Positions 1-5,480 of a stretch of DNA of 5,480 bases are shown in pieces (within the stretch, counting starts at the first letter, position 1; each line of letters opens with the position of its first letter). The position numbers and the translations under genes are program-made. The notes under the pieces were generated by a model, which was given only the letters and a program-made list of their open reading frames with translations, was not told the DNA's origin and ran no database searches. Source of the DNA: Sphingopyxis sp. (GTDB taxonomy: Bacteria; Pseudomonadota; Alphaproteobacteria; Sphingomonadales; Sphingomonadaceae); assembly GCA_012035435.1 (NCBI GenBank), contig JAAUPH010000189.1:1-5480 (forward strand). The letters are read 5' to 3'.

Positions 1-69
1 CAGCGCCAGTTTGGCATTGCGCGAGCGCGTGTAGATCAACCGGTCGAGCAGGGTCGCAAAGGCCTTCAT
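1..69 (-). CDS. ATP-dependent DNA ligase, N-terminal fragment (cut by window edge)
   Basis: Only the first 23 codons are inside the window, reading MKAFATLLDRLIYTRSRNAK and continuing past position 1. The pattern M-x-A-F-A-x-L-L-D-R-L-x-Y-x-x-S-R-N-A-K matches, from memory, the start of the ATP-dependent DNA ligases that sit beside a beta-CASP exonuclease in Proteobacteria (sometimes annotated as cisplatin damage response ligase). These enzymes seal nicks in DNA using ATP and are thought to act in repair. The start is ATG at 69-67, with a strong ribosome binding site GAGGAGG at 80-74. The start overlaps the exonuclease stop as ATGA, which indicates translational coupling in one operon. The adenylation motif KxDG lies outside the window, so the call rests on the N-terminal signature and the neighbour. 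Confidence 0.8.
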   Translation of the reverse strand, partial: MKAFATLLDRLIYTRSRNAKLAL

Positions 70-1070
70 TCGACCTCCTCCACCTCGCGCCCGACCAGAT
101 GCAGCGCGCGCGCCTTGCGCTGGTGCAGTTCGCACCAGCGCACCAGCCCTCCTCGCTGCCGTGCGTGATCCAGTTTTCGCGCGCGTTCACGTCGGCGATG
201 GTCTGCGTGAGTTCATCCCAGTCGGCATGGTCGAGAAATCACCAGCGGCAATTCGACCTGCCGCGCCCGCGCCCCGGCCGCGTACGCGCATCCAGCCCGA
301 CACCATGGCGGTGATCGGATCGGGCAGCCGCCGCGACCAGCGATCAGTCAGAGCCGAGGGCGGGCACAGCGCAATCCCTCCGGCCATCGCCTCCTTGGGC
401 GTATCGGCGACGCTCCGCAACTCACCCAGCGCCACGCCGTGCGCTTCATAAAGGCGGCACATGGGTTCGAGTGCGCCGTGCAGATAGAGTGGATCATGCC
501 AGCCCGCCGCACGCAATTCGGCAATGACCCGCTGTGCCTTGCCCAGCGCATAGGCGCCGACGAGCACACAGCGGTCGGCTCGGCGCGAACCGCCGCGATC
601 AGCTTCGCAATCTCACCCCCCGTCGGCGGATGGCGGAACACGGGCAACCCAAAGGTCGCCTCGGTAATGAAAATATCGCACGGCACGACTTCAAAGCGCG
701 CACAGGTGGGGTCGGCGCGGCGTTTGAAATCGCCCGTCACGACGACCCGCTCGCCGCGATATTCCATCGCGATCTGCGCGCTGCCCAGCACATGGCCCGC
801 CGGGTGGAAGCTGAACTGCACCCCGCCGCGCTCAAATCCGGCATGATAGGGACAGGCCACCGCGCCATCGGGCTGCACGCCATAGCGCAGGCCCATGATG
901 GCCAATGTTTCCGGGGTGGTATAGACCGTCCCATGCCCCGACCGCGCATGATCGGCGTGGCCGTGCGTCACCGCAGCATGGGGCCGGGGGCGCGATGGAT
1001 CAATCCACACATCAGCGGGCACGACATGAATGCCGTCGGGATGGGGCGCAATCCAGTCAACCTCTGCCAC
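66..1070 (-). pseudogene. Ligase-associated DNA exonuclease (metallo-beta-lactamase/beta-CASP), four frameshifts
   Basis: Member of the metallo-beta-lactamase/beta-CASP nuclease family found next to ATP-dependent DNA ligases, presumed to trim DNA ends in cytoplasmic repair. The start is GTG at 1070, with AGGGGAG about 10 bases upstream. Visible metal-site motifs are HGHADH (residues 36-41), AGHVLGS (H93), TGD (D114), then ISDHADW and WITHG near the C-terminus. The reading frame breaks four times: a lost base near 575-580 (before CVLVGAYALGK), a gained G in a G run near 268-273 (before RARQVELPLVIS), a gained base near 233-238 (before DHADW), and a lost base near 144-147 (before VRWCELHQ). The four cancel, and the repaired product would be about 334 residues ending REVEEVE, a normal length. 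The conserved sequence on both sides of each break suggests sequencing error or very recent damage. Confidence 0.85.
74..80 (-). promoter_or_regulatory. Ribosome binding site of the DNA ligase gene
   Basis: GAGGAGG read on the minus strand, 4 bases before the ATG at 69-67 and inside the last codons of the exonuclease. It fixes the ligase start and supports coupled translation of the two genes. Confidence 0.7.
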
Positions 1071-1164
1071 GCTGCATCGCTCCCCTGCGTCGGTCTTGAT
1101 TGACCTTCGCCGTCAGCCTCCCCATGTTGGCGCACAACGCGAACGATACAAGGACATGCACCCG
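1071..1164. other. Divergent intergenic region between the exonuclease gene and phyR
   Basis: 94 bases between two diverging starts must hold the promoters of both. I see no GGAAC-N16/17-GTT stress promoter facing phyR. A short inverted pair GGTC/GACC (1092-1105, loop TTGATT) and another GTTG/CAAC (1126-1138) are the only symmetric elements, and both could be chance. A TTGACC at 1100-1105 could be a -35 for phyR, but no good -10 follows. AAGGA at 1150-1154 serves phyR, and AGGGGAG on the other strand serves the exonuclease. Confidence 0.4.
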
Positions 1165-1938
1165 ATGCCGCGCTCTGCCGAGATTGCCGCCCAGCTCCCC
1201 TTCATGCGCCGCTATGCCCGCGCGTTGACGGGAAATCAGCAGACCGGGGATCGACTGGTCGAAACCGCGCTGACCAACATCGTGGCCGATCCCGCGCGAC
1301 TTGACCGGCTGGGCTCGCCGCGCATTGCGGTGTTCCGCGAGCTGCAAGCCGCCATCGCCACCCTGCCATCGAATGATGATGATCCGGGTAACAGCCGCAT
1401 CATCGCCATCCCGGCGCTGCAACGCCAATTGCTGCTGCTCACCAGCCTTGAAAATTTCAACGTCACCGATGCCGCGATCATTACCGGTGTCAGCGTGGAG
1501 CAGGCCGAGGATGAACTGGCGATGGCCTTTGCGACGCTGGACCGCGAACTGCACACATCGGTGCTGATTATCGAGGATGAGCCGCTGATTGCGATGGATC
1601 TTGAACATCTGGTGCAGGATCTGGGCCACCGCGTCACCGCGCTGGCGGCAACACACAGCGAGGCGGTTGCCGCCGTGTCGCGCGACCGGCCGGGGCTGGT
1701 CCTTGCTGACATTCAGCTTGCCGATGGGTCATCGGGTATCGAAGCGGTCGGCGAGATTCAGGATGCGATTGACGTGCCCGTCATCTTCATCACCGCCTTT
1801 CCCGAACGGCTGCTGACCGGCGAGCGGGTTGAGCCTGCGTTTCTGATCACCAAACCCTTTCGTCCCGCCGCAGTGCGCGCGACGATCAGCCAGGCGTTGA
1901 TGTTCGAAACCAGCGCGGCGCAGCCTCTGTCCCATTGA
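1165..1938 (+). CDS. phyR: PhyR-type response regulator (sigma-like domain plus receiver), general stress response anti-anti-sigma factor
   Basis: PhyR is the anti-anti-sigma switch of the alphaproteobacterial general stress response. When its receiver is phosphorylated, the N-terminal sigma-like domain is released to bind NepR and free EcfG. Residues 1-130 form the sigma-like domain (LPFMRRYARALTG near the start, a region-4-like part around 90-130 that begins LLLLTSLENFNVTDAAII). Residues 132-250 are a receiver with acidic E137/D138, phospho-acceptor D182 in LADIQLADGSSG, T210 in FITA and K230 in TKPF, so the phosphorylation site is complete. I chose the ATG at 1165 (257 residues) because AAGGA lies 10 bases upstream and the spacing to LPF then matches the Sphingomonas protein as I recall it. 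An ATG at 1156 would add three residues but sits only 1 base from that site. The frame is intact, unlike ecfG. Confidence 0.93.
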   Translation: MPRSAEIAAQLPFMRRYARALTGNQQTGDRLVETALTNIVADPARLDRLGSPRIAVFRELQAAIATLPSNDDDPGNSRIIAIPALQRQLLLLTSLENFNVTDAAIITGVSVEQAEDELAMAFATLDRELHTSVLIIEDEPLIAMDLEHLVQDLGHRVTALAATHSEAVAAVSRDRPGLVLADIQLADGSSGIEAVGEIQDAIDVPVIFITAFPERLLTGERVEPAFLITKPFRPAAVRATISQALMFETSAAQPLSH

Positions 1939-1953
1939 CCGAGGCGCACCCGA

Positions 1954-1971
1954 GCGGGAGCTACCGCCCGC
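1954..1971. terminator. Possible weak bidirectional hairpin between convergent phyR and the BLUF gene
   Basis: GCGGG (1954-1958) pairs with CCCGC (1967-1971) around an 8-base loop, in the 22-base gap after phyR and across the stop codon of the convergent BLUF gene. There is no T run on either side, so this is not a classical intrinsic terminator. The position between converging genes is the main support. Confidence 0.25.
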
Positions 1972-2359
1972 GCCGGTTCAGCCCGATAAAGGCGCCGATG
2001 CGGTTCAACGTATCCTCGCGCGGCGCGCCCGCGTCGCGCACTTCAGCCAGCGTGGTTTCGGCGGGTTGCTCGACCAGACTATAGCGCATCGCCCATTCCG
2101 GAAATTCGCGGATCGACAGCGGCGTTTCGCGCAATATGGTCACGCCGCTATGTCGCGGATCGACCTTGATCCGGGCATAACAGGCATCGATTTCGGCACC
2201 ATCACCCTCAATCAATTGCAGGAAATTCAATCCGTTATACAGCATAACGCCGGTTATGCCCGCCGTCCGATTGCGGGCCTGTGCATGTGATACAAGATCG
2301 TCAATGGCATCCGGTTCCAGATCCGGATCAGCAACACTGACGTACAGCACCGACTTCAT
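1961..2359 (-). CDS. Short BLUF-domain blue-light photoreceptor
   Basis: A 132-residue protein made almost entirely of one BLUF domain, which binds FAD and senses blue light through a hydrogen-bond switch. The family's key residues are present at the same spacing as in AppA: Y6 (YVS), N30 (ARNRTAGITG), Q48 (FLQLIEG), W89 and M91 (EWAM). DPRH (67-70) is also typical. The start is ATG at 2359-2357, chosen because GGAGGAGGG lies 9 bases upstream; an earlier start at 2401 would add residues before the domain's first strand. After the domain there is only a tail of about 40 residues (92-132) without a recognisable output domain, so it would have to act by binding a partner. It faces phyR tail to tail and diverges from nepR-ecfG. 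Any role in stress signalling is inference from position. Confidence 0.9.
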   Translation of the reverse strand: MKSVLYVSVADPDLEPDAIDDLVSHAQARNRTAGITGVMLYNGLNFLQLIEGDGAEIDACYARIKVDPRHSGVTILRETPLSIREFPEWAMRYSLVEQPAETTLAEVRDAGAPREDTLNRIGAFIGLNRRGR

Positions 2360-2368
2360 ATTGCGCGT

Positions 2369-2377
2369 CCCTCCTCC
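2369..2377 (-). promoter_or_regulatory. Ribosome binding site of the BLUF gene
   Basis: GGAGGAGGG on the minus strand, 9 bases before the ATG at 2359. It is a strong match to the anti-Shine-Dalgarno sequence and decides the start over the upstream in-frame codon at 2401. Confidence 0.65.
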
Positions 2378-2491
2378 GCTTCGCAGCCCCGGCACCCCCA
2401 CAGCACCCTGAAACCGCGTTGTGTTGTTGCATAAATGAAACTACGCCTGTTGGAATAGCCAATATGACACAGGTCACAGCGATATTGCATG

Positions 2492-2516
2492 GGAACCACC
2501 TTGGACCAGCTTCGTT
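2492..2516 (+). promoter_or_regulatory. EcfG-type promoter of nepR-ecfG (GGAAC-N17-GTT)
   Basis: GGAAC at 2492-2496 (extended GGAACC), a 17-base spacer, then GTT at 2514-2516 preceded by C, giving CGTT. This equals the known general stress response consensus GGAAC-N16/17-CGTT of alphaproteobacterial EcfG sigma factors. It lies just ahead of nepR, so the operon is probably transcribed by its own sigma factor, as in other alphaproteobacteria. Transcription should begin around 2522-2526, leaving a short leader. The exact match, direction and position make this a strong call. Confidence 0.85.
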
Positions 2517-2545
2517 GACGTTGCACCAACTTGACAGGGCCGATC

Positions 2546-2755
2546 GTGAACCCAGGTAAACCCTTGACGACTGAAACAGATAAGGCGGATGGGCCCCGGG
2601 GCGACCCGCGCGGTCGGGGTGGTAACCATGCCGTCCGCAACATAGCGTTGCAGCAAGGTTTGCGCGCCGCCTATCGCACTGTCATCGAGGAGCCCCTGCC
2701 CGACCGCTTACTGGCGCTGCTTCAACAGCTGGATGGCGATGGGCCGACGCAGTGA
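2546..2755 (+). CDS. nepR: NepR-type anti-sigma factor of the general stress response
   Basis: A small protein (69 residues from this start) that holds EcfG inactive until phosphorylated PhyR binds it. The NepR core is visible in the second half: LQQGLRAAYRTVIEEPLPD followed by RLLALLQQLD, corresponding to the family pattern LRxxYxxVxxEPxPDxxxxLLxxL. The first half is hydrophilic and low in predicted structure, as usual in NepR. The start is uncertain and not ATG: GTG at 2546 has AGGG 6 bases upstream; TTG at 2564 (63 residues) has AGG 7 bases upstream; TTG at 2531 has no ribosome binding site and lies almost at the expected transcript start. Its TGA overlaps the ecfG ATG (TGATG), so translation of the two is probably coupled. 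It lies directly downstream of the EcfG-type promoter. Confidence 0.88.
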   Translation: MNPGKPLTTETDKADGPRGDPRGRGGNHAVRNIALQQGLRAAYRTVIEEPLPDRLLALLQQLDGDGPTQ

Positions 2756-3399
2756 TGCCCGATCCCGACCCGTCTGCCGATGCTGTTCCGCGGCTGGATG
2801 ATGCCGCGTTCAAGACAGAATTAGCCGCAGCCATCCCGCATTTGCGTGCCTATGGCCGCAGTCTGGCCGGTGACATAGACCGCGCCGACGATCTGGTGCA
2901 GGACACGATGCTCAAGGCTTGGGCGTCACGCGAGCGCTTCGCTGCGGGCACGTCGATGAAGGCGTGGACCTTTGTGATCCTGCGCAACGTTTTTCTGTCG
3001 CAGATGCGTCGTCAGAAGTTCCACGGCGAATATGACGCGGTTGCCGCCGAACGCTGCTGGTGGCGGCGCCGCTGCAGGAAGAGGCAACGCATGTAGCGGA
3101 TATCCAGCGCGCCATGCTCCAGCTGTCCGAAGATCAGCGTGAGGCGCTGATTCTGGTTGGTGCGGGCGGCATGTCCTATGAAGAGGCGGCGCGCATCTGC
3201 GACTGTGCGGTTGGGCACGATGAAAAGCCGCGTATCGCGCGCACGCACGGCGCTAGAGGCGATCATGGCGTCGGGCAAATTAGACGTACTGCGCGCCGAC
3301 ATGCCGCCGCCGCGTGAGGCGATGACCGCGATCATGGACCGCGTCGAAACGCTCACCGCGCGCGGCGATGCCGACAATAGCGCCAATATCGTCAGCTGA
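2755..3399 (+). pseudogene. ecfG: EcfG-type ECF sigma factor, interrupted by two compensating frameshifts
   Basis: Sigma factor that directs RNA polymerase to general stress promoters. Region 2 is seen at residues 28-87 (HLRAYGRSLAGDIDRADDLVQDT onward, then AWTFVILRNVFLSQMRR). Region 4 is at about 123-166 (LSEDQREALILVGAGGMSYEEAA, then TMKSRVSRART). A base is missing near 3054-3056, before LVAAPLQEEA, and a G is extra in the GGG at 3213-3215, before TMKSRVSRA. The two restore frame, giving a repaired protein of 214 residues ending NSANIVS. Read literally, translation ends at TAG 3094-3096, losing region 4. The start ATG 2755 overlaps the nepR stop; GTG 2752 is an alternative. An intact nepR and promoter argue that the cell has a working sigma factor and that the breaks may be sequence errors. 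Confidence 0.85.
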
Positions 3400-3429
3400 A
3401 CCCTTCCCCAGCCAAAGGAACATTCCGTC

Positions 3430-4632
3430 ATGTCCCAGCATCTCGGCCCCGCCCGCTTGCTTAGCCTGTCCTTCGCCGCATTGCTCGCCGCCTGCAGCCC
3501 GGCCGCCACCTCCGCGACGTCGGCGACGGACGATGCCAAGGCCGGAAGCAACGGCATTGATGCAACGGGCGCGCACCCCTCCACACCGCTTGCCAATGCG
3601 CCCTTTGCCGTCCAGGAAATCGCCACTTTCAACCAGCCTTGGGCCATGACCTTCCTCCCAGGCTCTCCCTACGCGCTCATCACCGAACGCGGCGGGCGCA
3701 TGCTGCTGTGGCAAGAGGGCGGCGCCGTGACCCCTGTCAACGGCGTGCCGCAGGTCGCCGTCGGCGGTCAGGGCGGACTGGGCGACATCATCGTGACCGG
3801 CCCCAACAGCACCGATGGCCAAGTACCGGTTGCATTGAGCTGGGCCGAGGGGGGCGAGGGCAATTTTGGCGCGGTGGTCGCCACTGCCACATTCAGCCCA
3901 TCACGCGCGGCGCTGGAAAATCTCAAGATCATCTGGCGCGCGTCGCCGAAGGTCAGCGGGCGTGGGCATTTTGGCCACCGGCTCGCGGTCGCGCCCGATG
4001 GGCAGCATTTGTTCGTAACGACGGGTGACCGCCAGAAATTCGACCCCGCGCAAGACATGAGCGGCAATTTGGGCAAGGTGCTGCGCCTGAAACTCGACGG
4101 CAGCGTGCCACAAGACAATCCCTTCGCCGACCGGCAAGGCATAACCGCGCAAATCTGGTCACTCGGCCATCGTAACCCGCTGGGCATGGCGTTCGATGAC
4201 CAGGGAACGCTGTGGACGCATGAAATGGGCCCGGCGCACGGCGATGAACTCAACAAGGTCGAGCGTTCCGCCAATTACGGCTATCCAATCGTGTCCAACG
4301 GCGACCATTATGACGGCCGCGACATTCCCGATCACCCCACCCGCCCCGAATTTCGCGCGCCCGACCTGTGGTGGAACCCCGCCATTTCGCCTGCTGGCCT
4401 GGCCTTTCATGACGGCAAGGGCTTTGCCGGGTGGGGCCCTTCGCTGTTGATGGGCGGCTTATCGGGCGAAGCACTCGTCCGCATCGCGATCAAGGACGGC
4501 AAGGCGAGCAAAGCCGAACGCTGGGACATGGATGCCCGCATCCGCGAAGTCGAGACGCGCGCGGATGGCAGCATCTGGGTGCTGACCGACGGCCCGCAGG
4601 GGAAATTGCTCAAGCTCACGCCGAAGGGGTAA
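3430..4632 (+). CDS. PQQ-dependent sugar dehydrogenase, predicted lipoprotein
   Basis: Beta-propeller dehydrogenase of the soluble aldose sugar / glucose-sorbosone dehydrogenase family (YliI/Asd type), oxidising sugars outside the cytoplasm with PQQ as cofactor. A hydrophobic leader ends in the lipobox LLAAC, with C22 as the lipidation site, so the protein is probably membrane-anchored and periplasmic. A linker rich in A, S and T follows, and the propeller starts near QPWAMTFLP (residues 69-78). H180 in GHFGHR aligns with catalytic H144 of Acinetobacter glucose dehydrogenase, and R248 in GHRNPLGMAF with its PQQ-binding R228. HEMGPAHGDELN (264-275) and ANYGYP (281-286) are typical of the family. 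Length is 400 residues, normal and unbroken. AAGGA at 3415-3419 is 10 bases before the start. It begins 30 bases after ecfG on the same strand, so it may be in that operon. The natural substrate cannot be read from sequence. Confidence 0.92.
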   Translation: MSQHLGPARLLSLSFAALLAACSPAATSATSATDDAKAGSNGIDATGAHPSTPLANAPFAVQEIATFNQPWAMTFLPGSPYALITERGGRMLLWQEGGAVTPVNGVPQVAVGGQGGLGDIIVTGPNSTDGQVPVALSWAEGGEGNFGAVVATATFSPSRAALENLKIIWRASPKVSGRGHFGHRLAVAPDGQHLFVTTGDRQKFDPAQDMSGNLGKVLRLKLDGSVPQDNPFADRQGITAQIWSLGHRNPLGMAFDDQGTLWTHEMGPAHGDELNKVERSANYGYPIVSNGDHYDGRDIPDHPTRPEFRAPDLWWNPAISPAGLAFHDGKGFAGWGPSLLMGGLSGEALVRIAIKDGKASKAERWDMDARIREVETRADGSIWVLTDGPQGKLLKLTPKG

Positions 4633-4638
4633 TACCCC
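4626..4638 (+). terminator. Small hairpin over the dehydrogenase stop codon
   Basis: GGGGT-AAT-ACCCC forms a perfect 5-base-pair stem with a 3-base loop that contains part of the stop codon TAA (4630-4632). No T run follows, so termination is doubtful. It could protect the mRNA 3' end or be chance. Confidence 0.2.
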
Positions 4639-4660
4639 AAACGCATCCCGACCCCGCCTG

Positions 4661-4733
4661 CCCTGAGCCTGTCGAAGGGCTGTCCTTTCTTGGCAATGTT
4701 GAAAGAAAGAACGCCCCTTCGACAAGCTCAGGG
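4661..4733. repeat. REP-like palindromic element, long two-part hairpin
   Basis: The left arm CCCTGAGCCTGTCGAAGGGC (4661-4680) pairs with the right arm at 4713-4733 (core CCTTCGACAAGCTCAGGG), with about one mismatch and one bulge. Inside lies a second pair, CTTTCTT (4685-4691) with AAGAAAG (4703-4709). The whole folds into a stem of about 27 pairs with an 11-base loop. The arm sequence is of the kind I know as an extremely common intergenic repeat in sphingomonads and some other Proteobacteria, where it gives false peptides such as PEPVEG and STSSG. It sits downstream of the dehydrogenase gene and may act as its transcription end or mRNA stabiliser; that role is inferred. Confidence 0.8.
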
Positions 4734-4775
4734 TAAACGGGTTATATTTTTGGTCATGGTTCGCGACGGCGTCCC

Positions 4776-4850
4776 TTTATGACAATTGTTTCGCCCAACC
4801 GGGGCAAGTCGTCGACCAACGGCGGCCCAGCCACACTTGTTTATGACAAT
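4776..4850. repeat. Duplicated 11-mer TTTATGACAAT upstream of the hydrolase gene
   Basis: TTTATGACAAT occurs at 4776-4786 and again at 4840-4850, exactly 64 bases apart. The inverted core ATTGTCA appears once more at 4885-4891, inside the hydrolase coding region. The first copy runs into the palindrome ACAATTGT (4782-4789). Such spacing could mark a regulator site flanking the promoter, a small local duplication, or chance in the only AT-richer stretch here. Nothing else recognisable is present between the hairpin repeat and the hydrolase start. Confidence 0.3.
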
Positions 4851-4872
4851 GGGGCGTCAGATACGTTCCCCT

Positions 4873-5480
4873 ATGAAGACCGAAATTGTCACAGATACGC
4901 TGCCCGGTGCCGGGCCAGAGGGAGCCGCCCGGCCGCCCTCATGGCTGCTGCTCGCCGCTGAGCTGCGGTCGGTCGCCAGCTGGATCTTCTACCGTTTCGT
5001 TACCCGTCCGCACGACCTCCCTGACATTGGCGGCGATTTGCCGGTGATCACCATCCCCGGCTTTATGGCGAGCGATCTGGCCATGCGCCAATTGCGGTCA
5101 AGCCTTCGCGCGGCTGGGTTCCGGGCCTATGGCTGGGGCATGGGCCGCAATCGCGGGACGACTGTCGACATGCTGGACCGCATCGACGCGCGTGTTGATG
5201 AGATTATCGCGCGCGAAGGTCGGCTCCCTGCGCTCGTTGGCTGGAGCCTCGGGGGGCTGTTTGCGCGTGAATATGCCAAGGTCTATCCGCACAAGGTCGC
5301 CCGCGTAGTAACGATGGGCACCCCCTTCTCCGGCTCGCGGCGCGCCAATCACGCTTGGCGGTTGTATCAGATGGTCGCTGGCCATGATGTCGACCGCCCG
5401 CCGGTCCCGCTCCATCCGGCTGCCAAGCCGCCGGTGCCAACGGTGGCGCTGTGGTCGGCGAGCGACGGGATCGTTGCCGC
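4873..5480 (+). CDS. Alpha/beta hydrolase, esterase/lipase-like (C-terminus beyond window)
   Basis: The first 202 codons of an alpha/beta-hydrolase-fold protein. The oxyanion region ITIPGFMASD (59-68) comes first, the nucleophile elbow GWSLGG (S126) follows, then TMGTPFSGS (147-155) and the catalytic-acid motif SASDGIV (D198). The catalytic His should lie beyond position 5480. The pattern resembles triacylglycerol-lipase or PGAP1-like serine esterases acting on lipid or ester substrates; the actual substrate is unknown. The N-terminus has no clear signal peptide, but residues 24-43 (starting WLLLAAEL) are fairly hydrophobic and could contact the membrane. The start is uncertain: ATG 4873 is taken, but in-frame ATGs at 4843 and 4849 would add 10 or 8 residues, and none has a good ribosome binding site. 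The preceding gene is 240 bases away across a hairpin repeat, so it probably has its own promoter. Confidence 0.85.
   Translation, partial: MKTEIVTDTLPGAGPEGAARPPSWLLLAAELRSVASWIFYRFVTRPHDLPDIGGDLPVITIPGFMASDLAMRQLRSSLRAAGFRAYGWGMGRNRGTTVDMLDRIDARVDEIIAREGRLPALVGWSLGGLFAREYAKVYPHKVARVVTMGTPFSGSRRANHAWRLYQMVAGHDVDRPPVPLHPAAKPPVPTVALWSASDGIVA

Noticed and set aside
439..1103. Plus-strand open frames opposite the exonuclease
   Set aside because: They are shadows of the minus-strand gene, whose metal-site motifs and family sequence are clear; no family features on the plus strand.
1030..1164. Longer start for phyR at 1030
   Set aside because: It would overlap the divergent exonuclease gene and add 45 residues without family support; the AAGGA site and family alignment favour 1165.
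2356..2656. Minus-strand open frames between the BLUF gene and nepR
   Set aside because: They overlap nepR and its promoter, have composition typical of antisense frames and show no recognisable motif or ribosome binding site.
3417..3421. GGAAC ahead of the dehydrogenase as a second EcfG promoter
   Set aside because: No GTT at 16 or 17 bases downstream, and the spacing would put the -10 inside the coding region. It is explained by the ribosome binding site.
4431..4736. Open frame of 101 codons ending in PEPVEG...STSSG
   Set aside because: It is antisense/out of frame to the dehydrogenase and then translates the palindromic repeat, a common false gene.
4846..4869. GGAAC on the minus strand at 4869-4865 as an EcfG promoter
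   Set aside because: At 17 bases the next triplet is GTC, not GTT, and no minus-strand gene lies downstream within reach.
1..5480. tRNA, rRNA, CRISPR array, insertion sequence or prophage elements
   Set aside because: No cloverleaf-like sequence, regularly spaced repeats, transposase motif or terminal inverted repeat of an IS was seen on either strand.

Overview
The window is GC-rich and coding-dense and looks like an alphaproteobacterium, most likely a member of the Sphingomonadales (Sphingomonas, Sphingopyxis or a relative). The evidence is a complete PhyR/NepR/EcfG general stress response core, an EcfG-type promoter, a ligase-associated exonuclease next to an ATP-dependent DNA ligase, and a palindromic repeat of the kind common in sphingomonad genomes. 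The genus cannot be fixed from this sequence.

Left part (1-1070, minus strand): the first codons of an ATP-dependent DNA ligase, preceded by and overlapping a metallo-beta-lactamase/beta-CASP DNA exonuclease gene. The exonuclease gene is recognisable end to end but carries four single-base frameshifts that cancel out.

Centre (1165-3399): phyR (+), a short BLUF blue-light photoreceptor gene (-) that converges on phyR, then a divergent region with a GGAAC-N17-GTT promoter, then nepR and ecfG (+) overlapping at their stop/start. In the known pathway, phosphorylated PhyR uses its sigma-like domain to pull NepR off EcfG, and EcfG then transcribes stress genes, including here probably its own operon. 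The ecfG reading frame is broken by one -1 and one +1 indel that together restore frame. No PhyK-type histidine kinase lies in the window. The BLUF gene inside the cluster is the most interesting arrangement.

Right part (3430-5480, +): 30 bases after ecfG comes an intact PQQ-dependent sugar dehydrogenase with a lipoprotein signal, possibly in the stress operon. Then comes a 240-base gap containing a large hairpin repeat and a duplicated 11-mer. Last is an alpha/beta hydrolase with a GWSLGG nucleophile elbow that runs off the window end.

Six single-base indels occur in two otherwise conserved genes, in balanced -1/+1 sets. This points more to consensus sequencing errors than to true gene decay, but the sequence alone cannot decide.
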